Shown piece after piece: positions 34,683 to 46,753 of a stretch of 60,000 nt of DNA. Under the pieces are notes generated by a model that was not told the origin of the DNA, made no database searches, and was given only the letters and a program-made list of their open reading frames with translations. This DNA is from Hydractinia symbiolongicarpus. Its lineage: Eukaryota; Cnidaria; Hydrozoa; Anthoathecata; Hydractiniidae. Position 1 is the stretch's first letter. Every line of letters starts with the position of its first letter. The DNA lies in NCBI RefSeq assembly GCF_029227915.1, contig NC_079877.1:22781851-22841850 (forward strand). Reading direction: 5' to 3'. The position numbers and the translations under genes were made by a program.

Positions 34683-34966
34683 CTATAATATTTAAAATAA
34701 GAATAATAATAAACATTTAAAGTGGCTATCCCAGAAAATCACAAAAACCTATAGTTAGTGGATTGTTTCCACTATACAATACTATATGTATCATACACCA
34801 CAAAATGACTAGAAAGCCATTAAGGGTTGTATTTACTCTGTAATTTTACAGTGTAGCTATAGGTAGCGCTGGCTAAAGTACCCTCCCGCCACTAGAACAC
34901 CATCTTCGATCGAAAACGTCACGCATACATTACGTTTCTCTGCATGCTTAATTTTGGGCGAATTTC

Positions 34967-35041
34967 AGTCTGTTGTACCAGGGCCTCGTACGCGTTTCAT
35001 CCTCATATCAAAAAACGCTACAGGCCCTGGGTTCGAGGTTG
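34967..35041. repeat. Right 75-bp terminal inverted repeat
   Basis: Exact reverse complement of 31325-31399. It lies next to the right copy of the 9-bp target duplication. Confidence 0.97.
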
Positions 35042-35050
35042 TTATAAACG

Positions 35051-36555
35051 CATTCGTTTTTCAGCAAGTGCAAACGCAGGGGCGGATCCAGTGTACATCA
35101 GCGCCGTCACGCGACTGACAATTTTTACTAAGAATCGTAAAAAATAATAGGGTACTGTGATCCCGCAGTCCCTGCGACCGTTGAACTTTATTTTACGGAC
35201 CTTCCTCTTGTGTGACCAAACGACCAAAAGTAACCAGGCATGGTGTCGTACAGCGCCCCCCAAGACCCCCATCTGTTTTGGGCGCAAAAAATGTGACTGA
35301 AATGTTAAAAATGCTGCATCCGTCCCTAAAACGGCATACACGTTGCAAAAAATTCTTTAATGAAAACATTACAAAAAGAATTTCTAGGTTTTTTCCACAT
35401 AATTGCTGCGTTCCGTCTTCTATGTTTTTGGTTTAAGAATTAAAGTAATATTTGTAAACTATTTACTCTGGGCGCTCATTTGAACTGAACTTGGCCTGAA
35501 TTATTTAGCCACAAAGCGCTTATTATAAGGTTTGCAGAGTAAGCATTCTAGTATCCAGAGTTATTTGCGAGAAACATCGAAAAACATATTTTTATGATAT
35601 TAACAACAACAGCAAAATCAAGAACAGTGTACACATTAACATTTAAAAGTTACAACATAACGGATAATATTCGTTTTCTGTTTAATTTCTTTATGTTTCA
35701 TTACCAGCAACATTAAACTACCCTGCGTGCGTTGACTTTCGATAGTTATCCGTTATCCGTCCGTTATATCAAAAGAAGAAGAGAATCCCTGGGATTGAGG
35801 TTGGTCGGTTTTGTATCTAGCCCTTAAATAGCAAAACATTATTCTAAATACTCTATACATGCTCTTGTTTGAAGTAGTTTCTTCGTGATCTCGTAGTTAA
35901 ATTATTCTAATTACGCCGCAACCGCAACGCCCGCAATACTTCTAGCTTGGTTGAGTACGTGAAATAACCTGCGTAAGGGACCTACGTAAATTGAAGCGGT
36001 CATCATTTAAAGGGGATGGGACAGTTTTATCTGTTTCAACGAATTCCTTAAGAAACTCTAACAACGCAACCTCTCCAAAGCGATCACCTCTATTACACCA
36101 ACGTTTTTTTTATTTTTATTTTACACTAATGAAAAAAACATGTTTTACATTCCTTAACGTTTAACACCATTTGACACCTTGTTAATTCGACCGAATGTAT
36201 TACAAAGCGCACCTTGCCCACAGAAGAGTCATTTAATGCCACATGCCCTTATGGCAATTTTCATGTATCATCGGGGTGATTTTTAGGACCATCTGACTGC
36301 AACAATTTATTTCCATTTCTTAGCACAAGCTTAGTTAGTAACTCTAGTCTTGTTTCTTAGAAAGCGATGGGTTGGGCGTCTTGCAATATGAAAACATTTT
36401 TTGGCATTTTTGCTAAACATTAACTTCCGAATAATTGGCTGCTTATTTATGTAAACATTCTGTTACATATGATAATGAATATATATTGAATTACGTATCT
36501 AGTGGGTTTCACTATCTTCTTGGTTGAATGTGGGCTATGGCTTGTTCTTTGAGCC
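35051..36555. other. Intergenic, with a CAGGGGCGGATCC-ended repeat
   Basis: No gene recognised. 35078-35331 starts CAGGGGCGGATCCAG and ends with the reverse complement of TTAGGGACGGATGCAG. Inverted ends of this type are common in hAT-like non-autonomous elements. The target duplication is not clean. Confidence 0.5.
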
Positions 36556-36564
36556 ACGTCTATT

Positions 36565-36621
36565 CAACTCGAACCCAGGGCCTGTAGCGTTTTTTGATTA
36601 CAGGCCCTGGGATCGAGGTTG
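36565..36621. mobile_element. 57-bp miniature relative of the 31.3-35.0 kb element
   Basis: Left end CAACTCGAACCCAGGGCCTG, right end (reverse complement) CAACCTCGATCCCAGGGCCT. These match the TIR of the 3.7-kb element apart from small changes. It is flanked by the 9-bp direct repeat ACGTCTATT (36556-36564 and 36622-36630). It is little more than two TIR tips joined. Confidence 0.88.
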
Positions 36622-36632
36622 ACGTCTATTTC

Positions 36633-36709
36633 CATTCTCGATCCCAGAGCTCTTTGAGATAAACCTGAGGTTTCTATCTCAAAAAGCCGGAAAAAAAAGG
36701 ACGAGAATG
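36633..36709. mobile_element. 77-bp miniature element of a second type
   Basis: Starts CATTCTCGATCCCAGAGCTC and ends CGAGAATG, with an internal inverted TTGAGATA / TATCTCAA pair. It is flanked by the 9-bp direct repeat GTCTATTTC (36624-36632 and 36710-36718). Its left target copy overlaps the right target copy of the neighbouring 57-bp element by seven bases. Confidence 0.8.
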
Positions 36710-36718
36710 GTCTATTTC

Positions 36719-38232
36719 AATTTGGTGAAGTTAATCATCATGCTCTTGTCATCTCAATTTCAGAAAACAAACGTTTATATTCGTATAACTTCGTTATGAC
36801 ATAAAACAATGACCTTGCCGAAATTTTCAGCTTTACTGTGTTTTATGGTATATGGCATAATTTTTACTTTCTTTATTGTTTTACATGACGATATTCTGTT
36901 CGCAGGGGATATTCCCGCATGATGTTATTTGTTTACTTTTCAGCGTTGGGTCTGGCATCTGTGTGGCAGAAAAAACATGCTTAAGCTTGCCGAGGAGTAG
37001 TCTTTGTCTGTGGATTTCTGCCAAAATTGGAAACCGTAAATGAATTTCCATCATAAAATTCAAAATAAATCTTTAAAACAATGTTCATTGTGTACTTTGT
37101 CAACCCTTTTTGAAATCCAAATTCACAAAATATTTAATTCCCGTAAAACTTCAAGCCAAATAAAATACACAAAAATTCCATTTCGTGTTGCTAATTAAGA
37201 GCCAAATTAATTACTTTCAGGTAAATTTTTCCATTCGTGTTTATTAGAGCCCGCGTCAAATTATAAAAATTACAGTAGCTTTCGCACGTCTTTTCTCCTG
37301 ACACAAAGAACCTGCACCCAAAATAGCTTACTGCTGGATATGTAAACAAAGGAACGAAAAGGGGTTGATGGGGATACAGAACTCTTTTGCCTCTCGCACA
37401 ACATGCATTTGTTTTTATTGAGCAAAAACGGCAAACATATTAAAAGAAATATTATTTGATACGAAACTGTGATCACAAGACTACGTAATTTGTGACTATG
37501 CAAATTATGACAGAGTGCCCAAATTTTCCATAGTTATATTTTGCTAGGTTTTCCGATTACATTTCGCTTAAAAAAACATAGCGTTGCGACACCGCTTCTG
37601 ATACATCTGGTTTAATGGGGAGAAAGACAAGTTTGACACGGGAAAACGAATAAAAAAGCTAGGAAAATATTGACCAATTTTGACGTTAAAGAGAACACAT
37701 TACGCGTAAGAATAGTATATATGCTTTCTATTGTATTTGCAGTATGTTTAGATAAACATTTAATCTTTTGAACAATTCAAAAGATCAATATAATTAGACA
37801 TTAGGCATGATGAGCATTTTTTAAACCTGATATTTCTATTATTTTTTGCCATATTGTAGGTTTTTTTAGCATGTAGACACCAGAAAAAGGTAAAAGTGAT
37901 CTGATGTAATAGAAATTCTTTGGCAATTTAATAGGCTATAACAACTAGTAACCATGTGAGGAATATTGCAAGATTTAGTCTCTCAGACTGATTTTGCAAA
38001 TTTTGCAAAAATTGTCTTGAAAAAAAATTTTCGGGCCTAACTTAAAAAAGTAACCCTGCGAAGTAAAAATTATTTTTTTAATTTTTATACTCCCAGCAAT
38101 AGTTTTTCCTTAAAACTACTCATTTGACAACAAAACAAGTTTGATATTGAATGCATTTCTAATTATAATTATTAATCCTCTTCAGGTAGCAGAAACCAAA
38201 AATGCAGATAACACCTTTGAGGAAAATACGTG
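36719..38232. other. Intergenic, no gene recognised
   Basis: AT-rich. Short minus-strand open frames at 36881-37063 and 37270-37503 show no domain or splice support. Confidence 0.5.
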
Positions 38233-38238
38233 TTTATT
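38233..38238 (-). promoter_or_regulatory. Candidate poly(A) signal of SERP1
   Basis: Minus-strand AATAAA about 385 bases after the SERP1 stop codon. Confidence 0.5.
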
Positions 38239-38622
38239 GCACAAAACAGCAATGTTTACAAAATAGGTTTGACATAACGTCAACTTTCTACAATTAAATC
38301 CACATCAAAATAAATGGGAAATATACAAAATATGTAAAGTAGACCTGTCAACAAAAACGTGAGGAGTTCCAGCTCAACCTGTTTTGTAAAATGAGAATTG
38401 TTACGAAACATAGACACAAGACAAAATCATCCATTAGACCTACTTCTGCAGATTAAGCATCATAACTTTGCACTATTTTAAAATATAACATTTCTGTACA
38501 ATTATCTGTACTTAGTTTTACAGACTGATATATAAATTACATTGTAAATAAAATAATTAAAAATTTAATCCACATAAATAGCTCCACAGGACTATATTAT
38601 CTTGGTCGACTTATTTTCTTGA

Positions 38623-39672
<1,050 letters not shown>

Positions 39673-39798
39673 TTAAATAAAAGTTCTGACTGCACTTTTA
39701 AATCTCAGTAAGTATCACTGACTACGTAGTATTCTTCCTCAAACGAAAGGAAGATTCAATGTTTTGGCCAGAATATTCTTAGTACGAAGGATAATTTC

Positions 39799-39820
39799 AT
39801 TGGCCTTTGGCTGCCACGTG
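39799..39820 (-). promoter_or_regulatory. CCAAT box and CACGTG element upstream of SERP1
   Basis: ATTGG at 39799-39803 (CCAAT on the gene strand) and CCACGTG at 39814-39820 lie 155-175 bases 5' of the SERP1 start. ER-stress elements combine CCAAT and CCACG, and XBP1/ATF6 sites carry an ACGTG core. The spacing here does not match the classical element exactly, so a stress-response site is plausible but unproven. Confidence 0.35.
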
Positions 39821-40736
39821 ACAAAAAACAAAATCGATATCGAGGCTTTGAGAATCTAAAGTATGGCTTTAAAATGGTACCTAGGCGCTTGCGTTTCTTT
39901 TTTAAAAGGAAGTTTTAACTGGTGAGAGGTTGGGATTTATGCCGTTCTTTAGAATTATGGAAACAAAATTCAAAACAAAATATGTCAACCAAGCCAAGGA
40001 AAACAGGATGCTAAGTCATTCTTATTAAGCGTTATATAGGTGTACTAAAGGGGGAGTTTCACTACGATTTTTTACTCAAGTCGATAAATAGGATTTTAGA
40101 CATGGACACAAATATTAAAGGTATAATATTTTGCATTTAATTAATAACTATTATAGCTAGCTAGCTAGCTACAGCCAGTCTGAAATGTGGGTAATATCAA
40201 TTCAGTAATTAAATTTTCTCCTTAAAAACCTATAGTTAGTAGCGAGCTAACTGGAAACATGTTTTAAAATATATATATAGCTAGAGACGAGTTTCATTGT
40301 GGCGCGCGTTGTTCATAATCCCTCCTAGCTAGAACTCTTTTACCCAAATAGACAGGAAAAATAATGCAGATGATGCAGTTAGCTGTGGATCAGTCCATTT
40401 TAAACTTTATTTGCAGGTAAAGACATCTTTTGATCTTGAAATTAAAATATAGCTTTCATGTAGTGCATGACACAAAAAAAGTTTGGCTAGTGTCCTTTTT
40501 GTAGGGTTTTAGATCTAAAACCCTCCAAAAAGGACACAGACAGAAAGAGGTTCGCTCAGTCCAATTGGCCATAAAAAAGGATCATTTTTTTCCAAAAAAG
40601 GTTACATTATTTTGCTAAAACATCTCGGATACTCAAGGTCAGTTGCCTGTCATGTTTGATTATAGATAGATAGATGTGCATATTTTACATGGCTAGCCTC
40701 ACAAATATCGAGGGATATACCCTGTCTATTATTTCC
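39821..40736. other. Intergenic with a long palindrome
   Basis: No gene. Contains the 48-bp palindrome at 40490-40537 and a few GATA-type tetramers near 40665. Confidence 0.6.
40490..40537. repeat. 48-bp palindrome, 24-bp arms with one mismatch, no loop
   Basis: Arms meet at AGATCT. AGGGTTTTAGATCTAAAACC is the perfect core. The outer GTGTCCTTTTT / AAAAAGGACAC pair extends it. Non-coding surroundings. Confidence 0.9.
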
Positions 40737-41030
40737 AGGAGGGGCCATGGCGTAGATGGAGAGTCCTAGAGTATTTAATGCTCATTTTGAGCTACGCAGA
40801 CCCAATTAGAGCCCGCGCTCTACTAGACAACTCCCGGCAACATCCAACGGCCCACACAGTGTGCCATCTTCCCAATTTCCCTCACATGGCTTGGGTTAAC
40901 CCGGGGCTATGGTAACATTCACTCGCCCATGTTGAATCGCCGTCAAGAGGAATCGAACCCCGGTCTCCCGCACAAAGTACGAGAGCTATAACCACTAATC
41001 TACGGCGCCACACAAATCTACGGCGCCACA
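40737..41030 (-). mobile_element. tRNA-derived SINE
   Basis: Read on minus, the head resembles a tRNA: GGCGCCGTAGATTAGTGG (A-box region) and GGTTCGATTCC (B box) about 45 bases on. These are internal RNA polymerase III promoter boxes. About 220 bp of unrelated body follows. The head tip CTACGGCGCCACA is repeated at 41001-41013 and 41018-41030. The far end, read on plus, starts GGGGCCATGGCGTAGATGG, itself similar to the head, so both termini carry A-box-like sequence in inverted orientation. Confidence 0.65.
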
Positions 41031-41934
41031 TCCACTCAAACAACCTTATCAGCCCTATTTACACTGGCCCTTTTTACGCCAGCATAATTCCAAAATGGTT
41101 GTAAAGTAGGTCAAAAAAAAGAAAAGAATGTTGGTTAGTTTCTTTGCTTGTTTTATTATTCTTGTAGAAATTCAGACACCCGAAATAAAAAATGTGCATT
41201 TTTTTTCTCAATGGACGTTCGGTCGGGGGACACTAACTAAACTTATTTTTTGTTTCATGCCTTTAGATTTAGAACATATATCAGTTAAGAGATGCTAGTA
41301 GCCATAGTACAAACGCTTTAACCTTAATTTGACTTTCTTCACCCAAAAGGGCTGTATATTTTTGCCTGATAATTTTTCTGATTTTTCCGTGCATGTGCAA
41401 GTATCCCGTAAATAGGTAAACACTGAAACTCATAAATATATATTATAAAATACTCTCCGCTGGACACAGTTGTTTTGATTTCATTTTGAGAACAATGGGT
41501 ATCACACAAATTTCGTGTAGGTAAAAAAGCAGGACTCTCACAGGATAATCTACTCTGGACATTTCTGTGCTGTCAATGTCCTTTTTTTAGGAATAATCTC
41601 CATGATTGTATGCTGCATTCAACAAGAGATTTCGATAGGGATTTGTATAATATGCACAAGTTGCTTTTGTTTTTTGTATTTAAATGTTTGTTTAAAGGAG
41701 AACTAACGAAAAAAACTAATATGTCTTTTTACAAAAAACAACATTGCATAAATTTTTTTTTCCTTTTTGTAGTCTAAATTTTGTCCCCCAAAATCGATAA
41801 TTACATTAACGGTCGATACCGTTATCGAAAAAAAGCAGACCTGGTTAGCACTTATTTTGTTTATTTGTGACGTTGCACTGCGTGTATGACTCAACAGGAT
41901 TTGTAAGACGATGGATGAAGGTTCAGCAACGTTT
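41031..41934. other. Intergenic, nothing recognised
   Basis: AT-rich. Only short unsupported open frames. Confidence 0.5.
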
Positions 41935-42507
41935 ACTTTATTCCATGAAATTAAAAAGTCATGAAAGTAACACAGTTTTTCAAAATTTGCGTTAATTTGA
42001 TGACTGTGAATTAAATGCAGTGTTAATTTAAAGACTGTAAATTTCATGACTTGTTAATTAAAATACTGTTAATTTGGTGATTTTTTTATAGTATATAAAA
42101 GCCTAAAACACATAAAAATACAATTTTTTTACAAGTTTACTACTATTTCATCCTCATCGAAGATAGCTCATTGGTGTTTTTTTTTCATCCATCTTTTTTT
42201 AAATAGCTTTTGTATCATCTTCATACCAAATTCTTAACATTGTCTTTCCAAACAACAAAAACATTTATTGTGATTTCCAAACCGCCTTGTAATAGAGAAG
42301 ACCGCTTCACCACCGTGGATTTGACTGTTGCTGTAATTTTTGCTTTGTGTGATATTGCATATTCTTAAATTCGTGTTAATTAAATGTATTTTTAAAAAGA
42401 ACCTTTCTCAATCGTGTTAATTAAATGTCTTTTACAAAATAATTTTATTAAACTGCATTAATTTCATGTCCGTTAATTTGATTCGTGTTAATTTCATGGA
42501 ATAAGGT
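41935..42507. mobile_element. ~570-bp MITE with TTATTCCATGAAATTAA ends
   Basis: Left end CTTTATTCCATGAAATTAA and right end (reverse complement) CCTTATTCCATGAAATTAA match at 18 of 19 bases. Beneath each end are many spaced TTAATTTNATG / GTTAATTAAATG hexamer-rich motifs, a subterminal repeat pattern typical of DNA transposons. No ORF of note. Confidence 0.65.
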
Positions 42508-43399
42508 ATTTGAGATAGAGCTTTTAGTCAGGTTTTTAACAAAATGCAGGAATGTTTAAACTTCAAGAATAACATTTTTGATCGTTTTTTACCAAAATAC
42601 GACAATGTTAAGCTTGGGAAGAAAACTTTTAGACACTTTCTTGACAAAATAAATCAATGTTTAGGCAGCGAGAAAAAGTAACAATGTTCAATTTTTGTAC
42701 GAAGGCTTTTTAGTCGTTCCTAACCTTGCTTTATTTACGTAATTTGATTTATTTTCCTCAATTACAATTTACAGGTTCTATGTATAACATAATTTGATTC
42801 TGTGAATTGCAGGTATCATTTCATTGTAATTGACATATATTTCACAACCTAGTGCCCAGGACTTAATCATTAACTGCTGTTAAAAATATTAAATGTAATT
42901 AGTTGATATTATATTTCTCTTTTTTATCTTTACTACTTTTATGCATCAGGCTATACTTTTACTCAAAATATAAAAAATACAATTAATAATATAAGCTTTG
43001 CCCCAGGAACTATCAAGTCCCTACACTTTCTTACCCAATTATCCCCTCTATTATCTCCAGATTTAATCAAAAAAATCCCATAAATTTAGATGAACTAATT
43101 ATTGGCATGTTTTAAGAAAGCTGTTAAACTAAGTAAAAAAGCATTTGCTGGTGACAGCAAAATAAAAATGTTCTAAATCTGTCTGTTTTTGTAAATATTA
43201 TTATAAATTTTGAACTCATTTCGTTCAAAATTGTTTCCAGAAAAAACTTTTGAAATAAAATTTGTTTCAAAATCATTCTAATTCGTTTTATATACAATTT
43301 ATTTTGTGATGGTAAATATTCGTTATTTTTTTATCATTTTGTACAAGAAGACAATTTTCATTGTTCTTAATAATTCTGATGAAAATCGAGGCCTGTCTC
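42508..43399. other. Intergenic, nothing recognised
   Basis: AT-rich. No exon or repeat identified. Confidence 0.5.
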
Positions 43400-44016
43400 T
43401 TAACCCTATTCTGCCCCCCCCCCTGACGTTTTTTTAATAACTCCTTATTGCTTTGTTATATGGCTATGATATTTACTGAGTTTTAATATTTATCTATTAG
43501 ACACCTGCATGCTAAATTTTTAGGTCCCATACCTTTCAGAGGTTTTGATATTGGCCATTACTCGAAATTACTCCTGAAAATTTCAATGAAATCCTTATGA
43601 TAGGGAATATATAATAACTCTTGTTAGGATTATCCTTTAATTCAGACACGTGACTAATCCGATTTCCCAATTTTGTCGGATTTTACCCGAAATTCGGAAA
43701 AAAATGGATTTTCGGGCAATTTTGTGTGCAATCCATGTAAAAACCAGAAGATATGTTAAATAACTTTTATTTAGCTTTTAGAAACTTCAAACTAACAGAA
43801 TATAAAAATTTGTTCTAGAACAAAAGTAATTACATTTTAAGCAGATAGTGACATTTTTAACAAATTTCAAGCTTTTGATGATGTCACAGAAAATGTGCTG
43901 ACGTAACCAAAAAGTTATTGCTGCCATTTTGTTCCTTTTATGTTTGATTCAATTTAAACAACCCTATAAAAATTTATTGAGGGAGGGGGGCGGATTCCGA
44001 CCCCCCACCGGTCATA
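43400..44016. repeat. Dispersed ~610-bp repeat, copy 2 (pairs with 2472-3080)
   Basis: Same order as 2472-3080, with an extra piece near 43720-43810. The right end keeps a G-run, CGGATTCCGA, C-run motif ending ACCGGTCA, which is inverted relative to the left end of copy 1. Copy 2 lacks the left motif. Confidence 0.75.
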
Positions 44017-46753
44017 GTATGTTCGAAAAACAGACATCGAAATGCAAACATTAATTCCACATTCTATTCGTAAATGCTCCGAATAGCAAAAATAAAATAA
44101 AATTTAATCTCCCAAATATATTAAAATTTATGTATCTTGTAGGTCAAGTTGTGTACCTTAAAGGAACATATTTTTAACAGACTATTCTTAAATTTAAATT
44201 TCTTTTTTATACAAAAAATGAAAATTGATTATTTTTTCTGCTAAAACTCAAAATCTCTAAAAATCTGTAGCTACTGAAAAAATAAAGTAGCACCCTTAGT
44301 AGCAGACAGATGATGTTTCGTAAGCCACGGAATGCTTTTAAAAGCATATCAATTTAGTTAGTATTATTGCTTGTAGTGTGCATCAATAATATGCAAAATG
44401 TCTCTCACTGTAAGTGTTACTAAGCTTGGAAATAAATTTCAACTTATTTCCAAGGATTTAATCTTTTCTTTTCAGCATTGGATGTCTTGTGTAGAGCTGA
44501 AAATTTAATGTAGTCCACAAGCCAATCATATGTGAGAGTTTGCACGATTCCCATTATTCTTATTAAAACTTGTAAAAGAAAGGTCTAATAACAAACAAAA
44601 GAAAGGTTTCATTAGACACGCTGGCCCTGTTTCTGATACTTTCTTACGCAATGATTGAAACAATATGTGTAACAAAATGATTTTGCCCAAGGTTTATTTT
44701 TTCAATTTTGTCCTTTATTTCAATTTTCAACTTAAACCAAACAAATCCACCTAATATACTCACAAGGTTATTGATTTAAGAAAATGGACAAAACGTGTGC
44801 ATGCCTGAAATCTTGCTTTTTATTTACAACTTAGTGGACATCATTCAAAAGAGATGTTTGTTTGGTGTTTGTGGAATAATTTATGCCTATATATATTTAT
44901 TATTAAGCCTAAGAGATATAATGTCTTAAAATGTGATAAGATTATGCAGAATTTATTGAATACAAAGGCATTAAAATAAGTACTAAGTATTTCATATTTG
45001 AGTGTATAAAGGGCAATGCTAAAAGATTTTATAACACCTGTACCTTATATATGGAGACATAAAAAAAATAAGAATTACTTAAGAAGTTAATTAAGAAATA
45101 TTAACATTTTAGAAGTGTAAAACTTTTACAGTTAAGAAGTTTCTCATAACAGTTAGGAAATTTCTCATAACTTGTCCGAATCAACTTAATAAACATATGA
45201 TCAATGAATGATAATTCTTTGTTACTGTGGTGAAGTAGTTGTGTGTGTTCTTTCAGTGGTTTTCTGCTTAATATAAATTATTAATCACAAACTTTGCGAC
45301 ATCATTGACAAATTTCAAATGTAATATATTATTTAACGATTTTTTGAATGTCGAAGAATAAAATGCTAATAGAATTATTTCAGTGTCAAATTTACTTTTT
45401 GAGCTATACATCACAAAATGTAGTAAGTAACTCTTGTTATTGTATAATTTAAGATTTTTTTGTTTTATAACTAACAGCAGTTATGTGATAAGGAAGGGTC
45501 ACATATGGTATATGAGGGGAAACTGTATGCAGATTTTACTGTTTAGATAGTAAAGTGAGTGATATATCTGGATATGATGCTCCTATTATCAGGTTCTCAA
45601 TAATTAGTAAAGGAATAGTGAAGGATCATCTTTAGAAAAAACAAATAATCACCCTTAGATAAAGAAATCAGCTTCTAGGCTGTAGATATGTTTTTTTGTC
45701 TGTTGCCTTAAAAATCCACGCTTTTACATATTGGCTCACAAGTCAACTTTGAAATGATACTTTAAATGAATGTATCACTAAGGATTATCAAACTCAATTA
45801 GTTGGTGGTTGTGTTACTCGATAACTGACCCCAAAAATTATCATCTATACATCTTTCTTTGTTCGTAATCACTAATTAAAATTAAAACCTATTTAGCATG
45901 TTTAGCAAGTAGAATCGAATTATATCAAGTAGATCTTCAACTTGCATCTTAATGTACATTGTTGATTTTCAATTGTGTTTTTGATAATTTTACACACACA
46001 AACATATCTATATTTGTATCAAACACATATAGATATCTTTTTATTTACCACTTAATTGTATGTGTTATTTTTAATTGTGTTGGCTTGTGTGCAGGACTTT
46101 TTTGTTAGAAACTTGTTTGTTGGTTTATAGTTGTAGTTATTGATTTTTTGTCAGTTAAACAGCCTGAAAACACTTGTGAAAAAATATTAATGCGATTACA
46201 CGATGTTAGTTTACATTGTAATCTCTTACAAGATTTATTTATGTGTTCGTTTTATGAGTTTTTGTTTTTGTTGTTTTGAGTGTACATCTCATTCATTCAT
46301 TCATTCATTCATTCATTTAATCATTTATTTATTCATTCATTCATTCATGTATTCTCTTCTTATTTATTTATTTGTTTATTCATCCATTTTTATTAATAGT
46401 AGCAGTATCTTAAGAGGAGAAAGTTATAAAAAATCGAGTCTTATTTAGGATAAAAATGTTTTAAAATTCAATATGTATGATTTTCATTTATCATTGCACT
46501 TAAAATCCATTTGATCAAAGTTGTTTTTTGATTTTTAAAGGAAATAATAAAGTTTATTCCTAATTTTGTTGAGGATAAAAATTAGCGTAATTTGTTCTCG
46601 CCAAATTTTCTTCACGTCAAAGTTTATCCTCTAAGATTTGACAGGATTAACGAGTGTAACCTAGGTTGTGGGGTGTTAATGTTTTGATTCAACAGATTTT
46701 TCAAGTAGGTATTATTTTTTACGTTGCATAATTTTGATTTATTTCTATTTTAG
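44017..46753. other. Intergenic upstream of MPI, including a (CATT)n tract
   Basis: AT-rich. An ATTC/CATT microsatellite with TTTA interruptions lies at about 46290-46385. The MPI first exon should lie here or further upstream but was not found. An ATGTCTCTCACT followed by GTAAGT near 44400 has the wrong phase. Confidence 0.5.

Larger units (their letters stand above)
31325..35041. mobile_element. 3.7-kb TIR element carrying ZAD-like and RecQ-like genes
   Basis: Perfect 75-bp terminal inverted repeats (31325-31399 and 34967-35041) begin CAACCTCGAACCCAGGGCCT. They are flanked by the 9-bp direct repeat TTATAAACG (31316-31324 and 35042-35050), so this is a bona fide insertion. Two genes point inward from the ends: a ZAD-like ORF on plus and a RecQ-family pseudogene on minus, converging near 32.5-32.65 kb. 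No transposase domain (DDE, RNase H-like, THAP) is recognised. The 9-bp duplication and convergent gene pair recall Mutator-type elements such as MuDR, but the protein content does not match. It may be a non-autonomous carrier of captured genes, or an undescribed family using these two proteins. Identical TIRs point to fairly recent activity. Confidence 0.88.

Noticed and set aside
35212-35436. 74-codon plus-strand frame
   Set aside because: It overlaps a repeat with inverted CAGGGGCGGATCC-type ends and shows no domain.
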